Program-made: the position numbers and the translations under genes
The notes under the pieces: model-generated
What the model was told of the DNA's origin: nothing
Database searches by the model: none
Seen by the model: only the letters and a program-made list of their open reading frames with translations
Source: an archaeon
GTDB lineage: Archaea > Thermoproteota > Nitrososphaeria > Nitrososphaerales > CADDZS01
NCBI GenBank assembly: GCA_021792315.1
Contig: JAJYUX010000080.1
Location: 1-7,239 of the forward strand
Direction of reading: 5' to 3'
Length of the DNA stretch: 7,239 bases
Shown here: in pieces, positions 1 to 6,290 of the stretch
Position numbering within the stretch: the stretch's first letter is position 1
Layout of the letters: each line of letters begins with the position of its first letter

Positions 1-233
1 GTTTCTTGGGGTTCTGTACTAGTCCTGCTTTCTTCCTTTTGTGCTGTTTCGGGTTTGAGTTTCCAGTTGAGAATGAAATAAGCCCCAGTGAAAACCAAAC
101 CGAGAATCGAAAGCAAACCAACGAGCCAATCATTCGCATGCAGGACGTATACTCGGACAGGAATAAGTGCCCAGCAGATTATTGCCACAATGGCAAACCA
201 AGCGAGAACCTTCTTCCTCACTTTTTCTCTCAT
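1..233 (-). CDS. Small two-helix membrane protein, C-terminus off the left edge
   Basis: An open frame on the minus strand starts with ATG at 233-231 and runs 77 codons to the window edge without a stop. The product begins MREKVRKKVLAWF, a basic N-terminus. Two hydrophobic segments follow, at about residues 9-30 and 36-56, and then a polar tail rich in Lys, Glu, Ser and Thr. This pattern suggests a membrane protein with a soluble tail. The ATG is preceded by a GGTGA-type ribosome binding site (244-250) and a TATA-like TTTATG (280-285). An in-frame GTG five codons upstream is possible but overlaps the binding site, so ATG is preferred. The family is not recognised. The plus-strand frame at 6-284 is its antisense shadow. 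Confidence 0.72.
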   Translation of the reverse strand, partial: MREKVRKKVLAWFAIVAIICWALIPVRVYVLHANDWLVGLLSILGLVFTGAYFILNWKLKPETAQKEESRTSTEPQE

Positions 234-279
234 TTTCTGAAAACTCACCTATTGACCCCCCTCTTCTCGCTGGTAGGTA

Positions 280-285
280 CATAAA
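280..285 (-). promoter_or_regulatory. TATA-like box for the left-edge membrane protein
   Basis: TTTATG on the minus strand lies 46 bases ahead of the ATG at 233. An archaeal start site about 25 bases downstream would leave a leader of roughly 20-25 bases holding the GGTGA motif. This is inferred from position and composition only. Confidence 0.35.
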
Positions 286-295
286 CCGTGAAGCT

Positions 296-313
296 AGTTC
301 ACTTTAGTGAACT
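296..313. promoter_or_regulatory. Perfect inverted repeat between divergent promoters
   Basis: AGTTCAC-TTTA-GTGAACT is a perfect 7-base inverted repeat with a 4-base spacer. It sits between the minus-strand TATA-like box (280-285) and the plus-strand AT-rich box (323-330) of two divergent membrane-protein genes. A dyad this close to both core promoters fits an operator for a dimeric regulator. It could also fold as a small hairpin. No regulator gene is visible in the window. Confidence 0.45.
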
Positions 314-322
314 CTCAGTACC

Positions 323-330
323 AATTAATA
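323..330 (+). promoter_or_regulatory. TATA-like box for the 175-residue membrane protein
   Basis: AATTAATA lies about 35-40 bases ahead of the TTG start at 365. This would place transcription start near 350-355 with a very short leader, as is common in archaea. Supported by position and composition only. Confidence 0.35.
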
Positions 331-364
331 GCTACGATCTCCTGCTGGCAAGGCAATCATCCTC

Positions 365-892
365 TTGGAAAGTAAGGAACTGCAACAGCGACAGGTTGAG
401 GCCGAACTAATCGCTACGAGACTTTTCCGCTACAAGATTAGAAGAGGTCAGGGAGTGTTTTATGCACTAATTGCCACAATGCCTGTGCTTGGAATAATTC
501 TGTACCTGACTGTTCCGATTCTTTTCGTGGTTTCCGGACTCGTCGCTGGGTATCTTGTCGTATACATTGTTTCAAGATTTAGCGGATTTGAAGGACTTTC
601 ACGCATGCAGTACAGTTTGGACTTTCAAAGAGGGAAGAGGGGGAAGACCTACAATGAAAAGAGTTACCGCCCCTTCTCTCACTTCGAATGCATAACACAG
701 CTAGACGTTCTACCCCTCCGAATGCGAGACGCAACCGGATATCTAATGCTTGACTTTCTTCGGTTCTTGTTGCATTTTTCCCACTACAGCTTCGATAATC
801 GAGTTGCGGCTGGGATTGCCAGCAAATTCTGGATCCGAGATGTGGGATTTGAACACCAATTTACTAGTAACGAGATTGCAAGAAACTCATGA
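365..892 (+). CDS. Uncharacterised membrane protein with two N-terminal helices
   Basis: This 175-residue protein starts with TTG. The frame has a TAG at 329-331 and no other usable start in between, so TTG is the best choice. Residues 1-28 are charged (Gln/Glu/Arg-rich, probably helical). Two hydrophobic stretches at about 31-50 and 52-70 form a likely helical hairpin with a Pro at the turn. The remaining 100 residues are mixed, with an Arg/Lys-rich patch near 90-97, and end in a soluble C-terminal region. No catalytic motif is recognised and no function can be given. It diverges from the other small membrane protein at the left edge and shares the intergenic inverted repeat with it, so co-regulation is possible. 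It ends 11 bases from the converging hydrolase gene. Confidence 0.68.
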   Translation: MESKELQQRQVEAELIATRLFRYKIRRGQGVFYALIATMPVLGIILYLTVPILFVVSGLVAGYLVVYIVSRFSGFEGLSRMQYSLDFQRGKRGKTYNEKSYRPFSHFECITQLDVLPLRMRDATGYLMLDFLRFLLHFSHYSFDNRVAAGIASKFWIRDVGFEHQFTSNEIARNS

Positions 893-903
893 CATATCGG
901 AAT

Positions 904-1776
904 TCATCGTTTGAAGATCAAATTCTTGTGTGCGAGGCTTGAGACGAAGGCTCTCGCTGTGATGGGGTTGACGCAGTAGGGTGGCAGTTTCAACTCAGTC
1001 ACTACTTGCTGACACAATTCTATCGGGTCATTCTTTCCTGTCTTCTTATCCATTTCGAGGACAGTTTCATGAATGCGCTGAAAATAGCAAACGCTCTCAT
1101 CTATTCGTTCCATCATTCGATAGTGCCCCTGAATCATGGTCTCAAAAGAAGATAACATGAACTCTGTCTTGTCCAATTTCGCGAGTTTTCCAAGTGAGTC
1201 AACAGAGTCAGAGATATCATCATACATCGGAAGGTCATTTGCGAGGAGAACAGCGTCGCCAGTTAAGACTACCTTTTGTTCACCGCCGAAGAGTAGTGAA
1301 ATCGATCCTCGCGAATGGCCTGGTGTATGAATCACTCTAGCAGTAGTGTCTTTTTGAAAAGAAAGAGTTTCTCCATCTGCAAGAAATCCATCTATGTGAA
1401 CAGGCCCCTGAACGAGAGAATCAAATCCCGGCACAGGTCTTTCCCTGAATTGCCGTGAAGTATTCTCTATCCATTCCTTCTCTCCCTTGTGCGCTAGAAT
1501 CTCGCAACCAGTTGCCTCGTGAATCGATCTTGCCGCTCCAATATGATCTGGATGAGAATGAGATAGAATCAATGTGGAGATTTCTTTCGGATCCCTTCCA
1601 ATTTTTCTGATATAGTCAAATATTCTTGATTCTGATCCTGAAACGCCGGTGTCAATGAGAGTTATCTTTTCGCCCAAAACCAAGAACACGAAGACCGTTC
1701 TATCAATTGTCTTTCCGGGAGCAACCGCTATTTTGAAAGGAATCTCCAGAGAGTGGATTCTCCCTGTAACCTGCAT
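904..1776 (-). CDS. Metallo-beta-lactamase fold hydrolase
   Basis: This 290-residue protein is a complete member of the metallo-beta-lactamase superfamily (glyoxalase II-like branch). The dinuclear metal site is intact: the HxHxDH motif is SHSHPDHIG (His73, His75, Asp77, His78), followed by His154 in HTPGHSRGS, Asp174 in LTGDAV and His218 in IQGHY. The strand LIDTGVSGSES near residue 40-50 is the usual first conserved motif. A C-terminal helical extension (about 220-290) resembles that of MBL hydrolases with a winged-helix-like tail. The family hydrolyses thioesters, lactones, phosphodiesters and other esters, and the substrate cannot be told from sequence. There is no signal peptide, so it is probably cytosolic. 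An AGGAGA ribosome binding site lies at 1789-1794, about 12 bases before the ATG. The plus-strand frames over it are shadows. Confidence 0.92.
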   Translation of the reverse strand: MQVTGRIHSLEIPFKIAVAPGKTIDRTVFVFLVLGEKITLIDTGVSGSESRIFDYIRKIGRDPKEISTLILSHSHPDHIGAARSIHEATGCEILAHKGEKEWIENTSRQFRERPVPGFDSLVQGPVHIDGFLADGETLSFQKDTTARVIHTPGHSRGSISLLFGGEQKVVLTGDAVLLANDLPMYDDISDSVDSLGKLAKLDKTEFMLSSFETMIQGHYRMMERIDESVCYFQRIHETVLEMDKKTGKNDPIELCQQVVTELKLPPYCVNPITARAFVSSLAHKNLIFKR

Positions 1777-1932
1777 TTCGCCAACTATTCTCCTTTCAGT
1801 TCAGGAAGATCTTGATTCGAGTCCATTCATACACTTATCGAAACTTAGTGAGCAAAAATATCCTGCACAGCCCCCTGTGACTTGACTAGTAAATCCCGAG
1901 TGCGGGAAGGGGACCCCCGCACACGCTTTTGT
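1777..1932. other. Intergenic stretch with a GC-rich hairpin
   Basis: No gene is seen. GTGCGGG (1900-1906) and CCCGCAC (1916-1922) form a perfect 7-base-pair stem around an 8-9 base loop that itself contains the palindrome GGGGACCCC. It lies just after the stop of the ABC-ATPase remnant and about 125 bases ahead of the hydrolase ATG, both on the minus strand. It could end read-through transcripts or act in the hydrolase leader. There is a short T-run only on the plus-strand side (1926-1930), so a terminator role is weakly supported. Confidence 0.4.
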
Positions 1933-2182
1933 TCAAGGTAACAGGGATTCTTCAAGAACTGGCAGGACGAAACCTGGAACCTTTTCGAAAGGAATTTCCT
2001 TCAGCTTGCCATTCTCGTCGGTTCGGATTTTTAGCTCTGGAAAGTCTTTGACCCAAGAGCTCGAACACCTCGCCCTCCCTGATCAAAAAACTGATCCCGT
2101 TGACGGCATCGGTGGTATGATTGTATACCTCCTCGAGGTTCTCTACCACAACAACGCCATCTTGGCACATTGACGCTAACAA
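1933..2182 (-). pseudogene. Remnant of an ABC transporter ATP-binding protein joined to unrelated coding-like sequence
   Basis: From TTG at 2182 or ATG at 2170 the frame reads VVVVENLEEVYNHTTDAVNG, then ISFLIREGEVFELLG. This is the typical start of an ABC ATPase: A-loop region, then the strand leading to Walker A. The expected PNGAGKTT never appears. Right after ELLG the coding signal shifts by one base into a frame reading VKDFPELKIRTDENGKLKE and ending ..VLPVLEESLLP with a TGA at 1933-1935. The second segment has good codon quality but no recognised family. The piece therefore looks like the product of a deletion that fused an ABC N-terminus to the C-terminus of the same or another gene, out of frame. 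A functional ATPase is excluded because Walker A, the signature motif and Walker B are all absent. Confidence 0.7.
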
Positions 2183-2235
2183 ATTTCTCCGGCGGCTAAT
2201 TAAATAGCGGCCGCGATTCTCAAATATGAGAAAAG

Positions 2236-3144
2236 TTATGGAAAGCTCATCGTGATTGATGATGTGCTCCCGGCATTAGGGCAGATGCCGGTGGCCGACT
2301 TTGTAATTCCACCCACGGTCGCGGTAATCGTAACCGAGGAACCGGGCTGGCAGCTGGAGATAGCGCCAAATGTTCCCTGATAGTATCCTGCGTAGGGAAG
2401 ACCCGGAATGAGTTGGAACTGCGCATACAAACTCTCGTAAAATGTCGAAGAAAATGGTTTGCCGTTGATCGCAACACTAGCTGGGTAGATGTAGACCAGT
2501 CCCAGATAAGTGGGCGTAGTCCAAGTTATACTCCCATCGACCAACGTAGGCGGCGGGCCAGGCGGAGGCGTGGTAGTGGTTGTCGTGCTCGTTGTGGAGC
2601 TCGTGGTGCTTGAGGTTGTGGTCGTTGAGGATGAGGTGGTATATTCCAGAACCCTGTTATTACTATAATCAGCGACCCATATGTTGCCGCTTGCGTCGAA
2701 AGCGAGACCGTCAAGCTCGTATAGTCCGGTTGAAGTCACTGAGTGACCACTACTTGTGAAAGTTGATTGTCCAAGGACCAAGCTTGCAGCTTCACCAGTC
2801 GAGAGCGAAGCGGCGTACTCGAGAACTCTGTTGTTAGCGAAATCTGAAACCCATAGATTCCCACCAGAATCGATTGCGAGATACAATGGATCGTCCAAAG
2901 CAGTAGACGATAGATCAGCAGTGCCGGTAGTGAAGCTCGACTGACCTATTACGAGGTTGGCCGCTTCATTGGTTGAAAATGGAGTGGGGAATTCTAGGGC
3001 CCTACTGTTTCCCGAGTCCGCGACCCACATGTTGCCCGTAGAGTCGAAGGCCATTGTGATTGGAGATGAGAATCCGGTCGAGCTGGTAGCACCTGCATAT
3101 GAGATAAAGTTAGCCTGTCCAATTACTTTACAATGATTTTGCAA
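2236..3144 (-). CDS. NHL-repeat protein with Ser/Thr linker, 5' truncated
   Basis: The 302-residue frame begins with three beta-propeller-type NHL units of exactly 58 residues, marked by VIGQ/VLGQ at residues 7, 65 and 123. Each carries the core (D)xxGNxWVADxxNNRxLEY. A Ser/Thr run (about 169-192) and PPPGPPP form a flexible linker to a C-terminal domain (about 201-302) with two cysteines (265, 288) that could form a disulfide. Related proteins are secreted or surface-bound and usually have a signal peptide and more repeats. Here the frame opens with a TTG only six residues before the first unit, after an in-frame TAA, with no signal peptide and no clear ribosome binding site. I infer loss of the 5' end, so the gene may no longer be expressed. 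Three units are also too few for a full propeller. Plus-strand and other frames here are shadows. Confidence 0.72.
   Translation of the reverse strand: MQNHCKVIGQANFISYAGATSSTGFSSPITMAFDSTGNMWVADSGNSRALEFPTPFSTNEAANLVIGQSSFTTGTADLSSTALDDPLYLAIDSGGNLWVSDFANNRVLEYAASLSTGEAASLVLGQSTFTSSGHSVTSTGLYELDGLAFDASGNIWVADYSNNRVLEYTTSSSTTTTSSTTSSTTSTTTTTTPPPGPPPTLVDGSITWTTPTYLGLVYIYPASVAINGKPFSSTFYESLYAQFQLIPGLPYAGYYQGTFGAISSCQPGSSVTITATVGGITKSATGICPNAGSTSSITMSFP
2569..2640 (-). repeat. Low-complexity Ser/Thr-coding tract
   Basis: About 24 consecutive codons of the NHL-repeat gene encode only Ser and Thr (residues 169-192), giving a purine/pyrimidine-skewed simple sequence. It is a likely site of slippage and length variation, and it separates the propeller units from the C-terminal domain. 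Confidence 0.75.
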
Positions 3145-3272
3145 TCGTACCAGATATTAAAGCAAGTGAATCCTGACTCTGTTACGTCTTAGTTAGTTGA
3201 TGCATGAAAATGAAGCACCCATCTGGCGATAACGAGACAATACCGTAAAGTCTCAAAACATCTAAGGGTTAC
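3145..3272. other. Intergenic stretch between two decayed genes
   Basis: No open frame with coding character and no RNA gene is seen. It lies directly upstream of the truncated NHL-repeat frame and does not contain a missing signal peptide or further NHL unit in the frames I read. Confidence 0.4.
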
Positions 3273-3596
3273 CTAAAAAAAGCTGCAGTTTACAAGTGGA
3301 AAGTTTCTACATAGAGTTTCGAAGAATATTTCATAGACACTCCGTTTTGTATCGAGGATGAATTTTCGAACAAGGAGAGACGTTCCAACGCCCGCGGGTC
3401 CGGTGATGAGCACCGGCAGCGGTCGATCCACCGCTGTTGCGTCGGTCAGAAGTTAGTACGCTTTCTTGTATTGACCTTCCACAATCATATTTACGTCATC
3501 AAGAGCCTTTTCAACAAGTGATTTCCTGATCAGATCGTGAACAGATTTTGAGGTCAAAGCTTGTCTCTCACTCGCATAGCTATTAGGTAGATTTAC
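3273..3596 (-). pseudogene. P-loop ATPase relic with internal stop and damaged Walker A
   Basis: Reading the minus strand from 3596, one frame gives SVHDLIRKSLVEKALDDVN.. and ..EGQYKKAY, a TAA at 3455-3453, and then in the same frame LLTDATAVDRPLPVLITGPA, GVGTSLLVRKFILDT, ending at TAG 3273-3275. The segment PLPVLITGPAGVGxS is a clear Walker A lead-in strand and P-loop of an AAA-type ATPase. The invariant Lys is replaced by Thr (GPAGVGTS, 3378-3401). Nothing resembling Walker B or later motifs follows. The frame staying open on both sides of the stop, with a helical N-terminal region joined to the P-loop, indicates a once-intact ATPase gene. The exact family is not recognised. Confidence 0.62.
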
Positions 3597-3842
3597 TCAC
3601 TGGAACTAAATCGAGCTATTGGTTTGAAATGAAGTCTCTGGGGGCGATTAAATCTATGTTAAAGGAATTCTATAGCAGTCAAGCAAAGATCGGTCAAGCC
3701 AATGAATAATCTAATGAAGCCATTTGAATGAAATAGATTCATGATCAATTTGATAGCAAAGTCTCGACACCCGGCTCTAATCCGCAAGGGGCACTTTTTT
3801 TCTAATCCCTGTCATGATCATTGTTAGGAACTGAATCAGTGT
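3597..3842. other. Gene-free stretch
   Basis: Nothing convincing is seen in about 250 bases. A T7 run occurs at 3796-3802 on the plus strand, preceded only by an imperfect CCC/GGG pairing, so it is not called a terminator. A 40-codon plus-strand frame (3588-3709) lacks a start and a ribosome binding site near its beginning. Confidence 0.4.
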
Positions 3843-4070
3843 CTAGGCTTTCTTTTCTGCTACACTCTTGTATCCCGGCATACAGAACTTGCAGCCAGTG
3901 TAACTCATACCCGATGGTATGCTAAGCCACTCAAACATCTGAATTCTAGTCCGCGGAATTGCTTCTATCTTGCAATTTGTAGATTCTTTGTCGACATCGT
4001 GCAAGATTTTTGTCTCTGAGTCCCCGATGTATCTCTTTCCAAAATATGGCGCATTTAGTCTTCTTGCCAA
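3843..4070 (-). CDS. Small cysteine-containing protein, possible metal-binding domain
   Basis: This 75-residue protein starts with TTG at 4070. An in-frame TGA lies two codons upstream, and a strong TATA-like TTTAAATATA (4106-4115) would start transcription near 4085, leaving a short leader. The sequence KRYIGDSETKILHDVDKEST, with Cys33, followed by an aromatic/hydrophobic middle and a C-terminal YTGCKFC (Cys60, Cys63), resembles a widespread archaeal small-protein pattern of the form GD..TK.vHDl..E...C...I....y..C..C. Three cysteines and His24 could bind a metal such as zinc, as in the Ada-type metal-binding fold. This is a resemblance, not a firm family call. It diverges from the DUF5679 gene and shares its upstream region. 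Confidence 0.68.
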   Translation of the reverse strand: MARRLNAPYFGKRYIGDSETKILHDVDKESTNCKIEAIPRTRIQMFEWLSIPSGMSYTGCKFCMPGYKSVAEKKA

Positions 4071-4105
4071 AATTCATCCGCTCTAAACTCTTTTTTCGGC
4101 ATTTG

Positions 4106-4115
4106 TATATTTAAA
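4106..4115 (-). promoter_or_regulatory. TATA-like box for the small Cys protein
   Basis: TTTAAATATA on the minus strand is the best match to an archaeal TATA box in the window. It is 36-45 bases ahead of the TTG at 4070. It also argues against using the ATG at 4103, which would overlap the promoter and only yields a 15-codon frame. Confidence 0.55.
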
Positions 4116-4150
4116 GCTCGAATCGAATCCTTCGTTAGGACACGCTTAGC

Positions 4151-4158
4151 TTAAATAC
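4151..4158 (+). promoter_or_regulatory. TATA-like box for the DUF5679 zinc-ribbon gene
   Basis: TTAAATAC lies about 30 bases ahead of the ATG at 4187. A start site about 25 bases downstream would give a leader of only a few bases. Confidence 0.5.
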
Positions 4159-4186
4159 GAATTCCGCAAGAACGCGCGTGAGAAGT

Positions 4187-4333
4187 ATGGTTACCGGTTA
4201 CTGCGTCAAGTGCAAAAAGTCCCGCGAAATCAAGAATCCTAAACAGGTAAAGCTGAAGAACGGACGACCTGCCGTTTCTGGAACTTGTACCAATTGCGGA
4301 ACTAAAATGTTTAAGATCGGCAAGCTAGCTTAG
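4187..4333 (+). CDS. DUF5679-type small zinc-ribbon protein
   Basis: This complete 48-residue gene begins MVTGYCVKCKKSREI and ends ..KMFKIGKLA. It has two CxxC knuckles, Cys6/Cys9 (YCVKCK) and Cys34/Cys37 (GTCTNCGT), separated by a basic linker with NGRPAVSG. This is the layout of the short archaeal and bacterial DUF5679 proteins, which are thought to bind one zinc ion; their role is unknown. The basic content (many Lys) fits nucleic-acid or ribosome contact, but that is an inference. A GTGAG motif (4178-4182) sits about 4 bases before the ATG. The gene has its own TATA-like box and terminator, so it is probably monocistronic and well expressed. Confidence 0.85.
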   Translation: MVTGYCVKCKKSREIKNPKQVKLKNGRPAVSGTCTNCGTKMFKIGKLA

Positions 4334-4358
4334 GCGATTCTTGCCTTCCCTTCCTAAG

Positions 4359-4382
4359 TGGAGTTAGGAGCTCCATTTTTTT
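4359..4382 (+). terminator. Hairpin plus T-run terminator after the DUF5679 gene
   Basis: TGGAG (4359-4363) pairs with CTCCA (4371-4375) and is followed at once by seven T (4376-4382). An overlapping alternative stem CCTAA/TTAGG begins at 4353. It starts about 20-25 bases after the stop codon. A T-run is the usual archaeal termination signal. Confidence 0.65.
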
Positions 4383-4437
4383 GTTGTCCTCGAGTGTGAA
4401 CTATGGAATAGTCTTTGACATTACTTTCATAGCAACC

Positions 4438-4444
4438 TTTTAAG
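4438..4444 (+). promoter_or_regulatory. TATA-like box for the 81-residue protein
   Basis: TTTTAAG lies 32-38 bases ahead of the ATG at 4476 and would start transcription near 4466, just before or at the GGATGAT motif. Assigned by position and composition. Confidence 0.4.
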
Positions 4445-4475
4445 ACAAAGAACCATTGTTGGATGATGATTTATC

Positions 4476-4721
4476 ATGATGCCGCAGATGCCACCTTCGA
4501 AGGCTGTAGGATTCAAACCACTTGCAGAAGAATGGAATTATTATTCAGTTGATGACGGATATGTCTTGGGAGTGAAGCTTGTTCTTACCAAGGTGCTCAA
4601 GACATCGCAGACAGACCCAGCGGGAGTTCCGATATACGTCATTCAGCACCAGCCAGCGGTCCAAGTTCTCACTCAGGACGAGTACAAGAGCATCACAAGT
4701 AGAGGAACGATACAAAAATAG
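4476..4721 (+). CDS. Small conserved-looking protein of unknown function
   Basis: This 81-residue protein starts with a doubled ATG (4476 and 4479) behind a GGATGAT motif at 4461-4467, 8 bases upstream. The first 15 residues are Pro/Met-rich. Residues about 19-75 read as a compact beta-rich domain: EEWNYYSVDDGYVLGVKLVL, then a short polar turn with DPAGVPIYVIQ, then VQVL. This resembles short archaeal proteins that I know only as uncharacterised. There are no cysteines, no signal peptide and no membrane segment, so it is probably cytosolic. It lies on the same strand as cysS, 132 bases upstream, and could be co-transcribed. The minus-strand frame at 4545-4790 is a shadow. Confidence 0.68.
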   Translation: MMPQMPPSKAVGFKPLAEEWNYYSVDDGYVLGVKLVLTKVLKTSQTDPAGVPIYVIQHQPAVQVLTQDEYKSITSRGTIQK

Positions 4722-4853
4722 ACTTGCTTTCTCCTGAAACGCCAGCTCGCACTTGTGTAGCATTGATTCAAGCAGGTCGTATCGGCGCAAGTGAATGCTT
4801 ATCTCGAAGATATGATTTAGTCAAAATAGAGCGCCTCTCAGAGGGCATTCCAC

Positions 4854-6290
4854 TTGATCAGATTCTACAACACGTTAGGGCGGAGGCTTGAAGAATTCAG
4901 GCCCTTGAAGAATGGAGAGGTCAGAATGTATACCTGTGGCCCTACCGTATGGAACTACCCGCACATCGGCAACTACAGAACATTTCTATTTGAAGATCTA
5001 CTCAGGCGATTTCTCAAACTGAGCGGTTACAGAGTCACGCAGGTGATGAACCTGACCGATGTGGACGACAGAATCATCAAGATCTGTCGCGAAAACGATA
5101 TAGGACTTCATCAGTTCACGGAGAAATATACAAGTGCTTTCTTTGACGATCTGAATTTTTTGGGCATCGAAAGAGCGGAGCACTATCCTCCTGCCACCGA
5201 GCATGTGCCCGCCATGGTTCAGTTAATTGAAGGCTTGATTCAAAATGGCCTAGCGTACAGAAGTGAAGACGGATCAGTTTACTACAGCATTTCAAAATTC
5301 CCTTCGTATGGCAAGCTCTCAGGGCTCAAAGTCGGAGAGTTGAAAACAGGGGCAAGAGTCAGACAGGACGATTACGACAAAGACTCCGTGCAGGATTTTG
5401 CGCTCTGGAAGTCCTGGGACAAAGATGATGGAAATATCTTCTGGGAAACGTCTCTGGGCAAGGGGAGACCTGGCTGGCATATTGAGTGCTCTGCAATGGC
5501 TATGAAATATCTGGGAGAGCAGTTTGACATCCATACGGGGGGCGTTGACAACATATTCCCTCATCACGAGAACGAAATTGCCCAATCGGAGGGATATACC
5601 GGTAAGAAATTTGTCAACTACTGGCTTCACTCCGAGCACCTTCTGATAAACGATGCAAAGATGGCGAAGCGCCTGGGAAACTTCCTAACGGTAAGCGACA
5701 TACGCGACAGAGGCATCAGTGGAGAAACTCTCAGGTTCCTCTTGCTCTCCGCCCACTACAGAGCCCAGCTCAACTTTACGGAAAAGTCACTGGAACAGGC
5801 TTCATCATCTGTAAGAAGAATTGAAGAGTTCATGCTTCGACTGGACGAAGAGTCCCAAAAGAATCAGTCTGGAGAATCTGATAGCAATTCTAGAGCATCA
5901 AAACTCATCGAGGATACACGAAGCAGGTACATGGAAGCGTTGCAAGACGACCTTGACACTCCGACCGCATTGGCTGGAGTGTTCGGATTCATTGGAGAAG
6001 TGAACAGAATGCTCGATCAGGGTCATTTAGGGAAGACAGAAGTGAAAACAATGTTGGACTTCATGAATATTGATTTCAACTACGTTTTTGGAGCTGTGAG
6101 AAGGCCCTCGGTCAATGACTCAGGAGTTTCTGAAGAGATTTCATCGCTCCTGAAAGAGAGAGAGACTGCGCGCCAAGTCAAGGACTGGAGGAGATCTGAC
6201 CTCCTAAGGAATAAACTACTGGAGAAAGGAATTGAAGTGCAGGATACTCCAGCGGGACAAAAGTGGAGAAAGCGCTCTGGTTCAGCTTAG
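4854..6290 (+). CDS. cysS: Cysteinyl-tRNA synthetase
   Basis: This 478-residue class I aminoacyl-tRNA synthetase attaches cysteine to tRNA-Cys in the cytoplasm. The start is TTG at 4854, with GAGG at 4841-4844, nine bases upstream. There is no in-frame upstream alternative, and the expected N-terminus IRFYNTLGRR begins right there. The Rossmann fold has the HIGH-type signature as PHIGN (residues 36-40) within CGPTVWNYPHIGNYRT, and the KMSKS-type signature as KMAKR (269-273). The zinc site that selects cysteine is complete: Cys28, Cys212 (HIECSAM), His237 and Glu241 (FPHHENEIAQSE). The C-terminal DALR-type helical domain and tail extend to residue 478, the usual full length for the family. Two antisense frames inside it are shadows. 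Confidence 0.97.
   Translation: MIRFYNTLGRRLEEFRPLKNGEVRMYTCGPTVWNYPHIGNYRTFLFEDLLRRFLKLSGYRVTQVMNLTDVDDRIIKICRENDIGLHQFTEKYTSAFFDDLNFLGIERAEHYPPATEHVPAMVQLIEGLIQNGLAYRSEDGSVYYSISKFPSYGKLSGLKVGELKTGARVRQDDYDKDSVQDFALWKSWDKDDGNIFWETSLGKGRPGWHIECSAMAMKYLGEQFDIHTGGVDNIFPHHENEIAQSEGYTGKKFVNYWLHSEHLLINDAKMAKRLGNFLTVSDIRDRGISGETLRFLLLSAHYRAQLNFTEKSLEQASSSVRRIEEFMLRLDEESQKNQSGESDSNSRASKLIEDTRSRYMEALQDDLDTPTALAGVFGFIGEVNRMLDQGHLGKTEVKTMLDFMNIDFNYVFGAVRRPSVNDSGVSEEISSLLKERETARQVKDWRRSDLLRNKLLEKGIEVQDTPAGQKWRKRSGSA

Noticed and set aside
6..284. 92-codon plus-strand frame at the left edge
   Set aside because: It is antisense to a minus-strand frame with a ribosome binding site, basic N-terminus and two clear membrane helices that runs off the edge. 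The plus product is Cys/Phe/Asn-rich with no domain character.
2207..2214. NotI site GCGGCCGC next to AATTAAAT, suggestive of a cloning linker
   Set aside because: No vector sequence flanks it, and an isolated 8-base site within natural-looking DNA is compatible with chance.
3588..3709. 40-codon plus-strand frame ending ..SSQAKIGQANE
   Set aside because: The only ATG is internal, with no ribosome binding site or promoter nearby, and it is too short to separate from chance.
4058..4103. 15-codon frame from ATG at 4103 ahead of the 75-residue protein
   Set aside because: Its start would overlap the TATA-like box, so it is unlikely to be in the transcript, and the frame ends after 15 codons inside the next gene.
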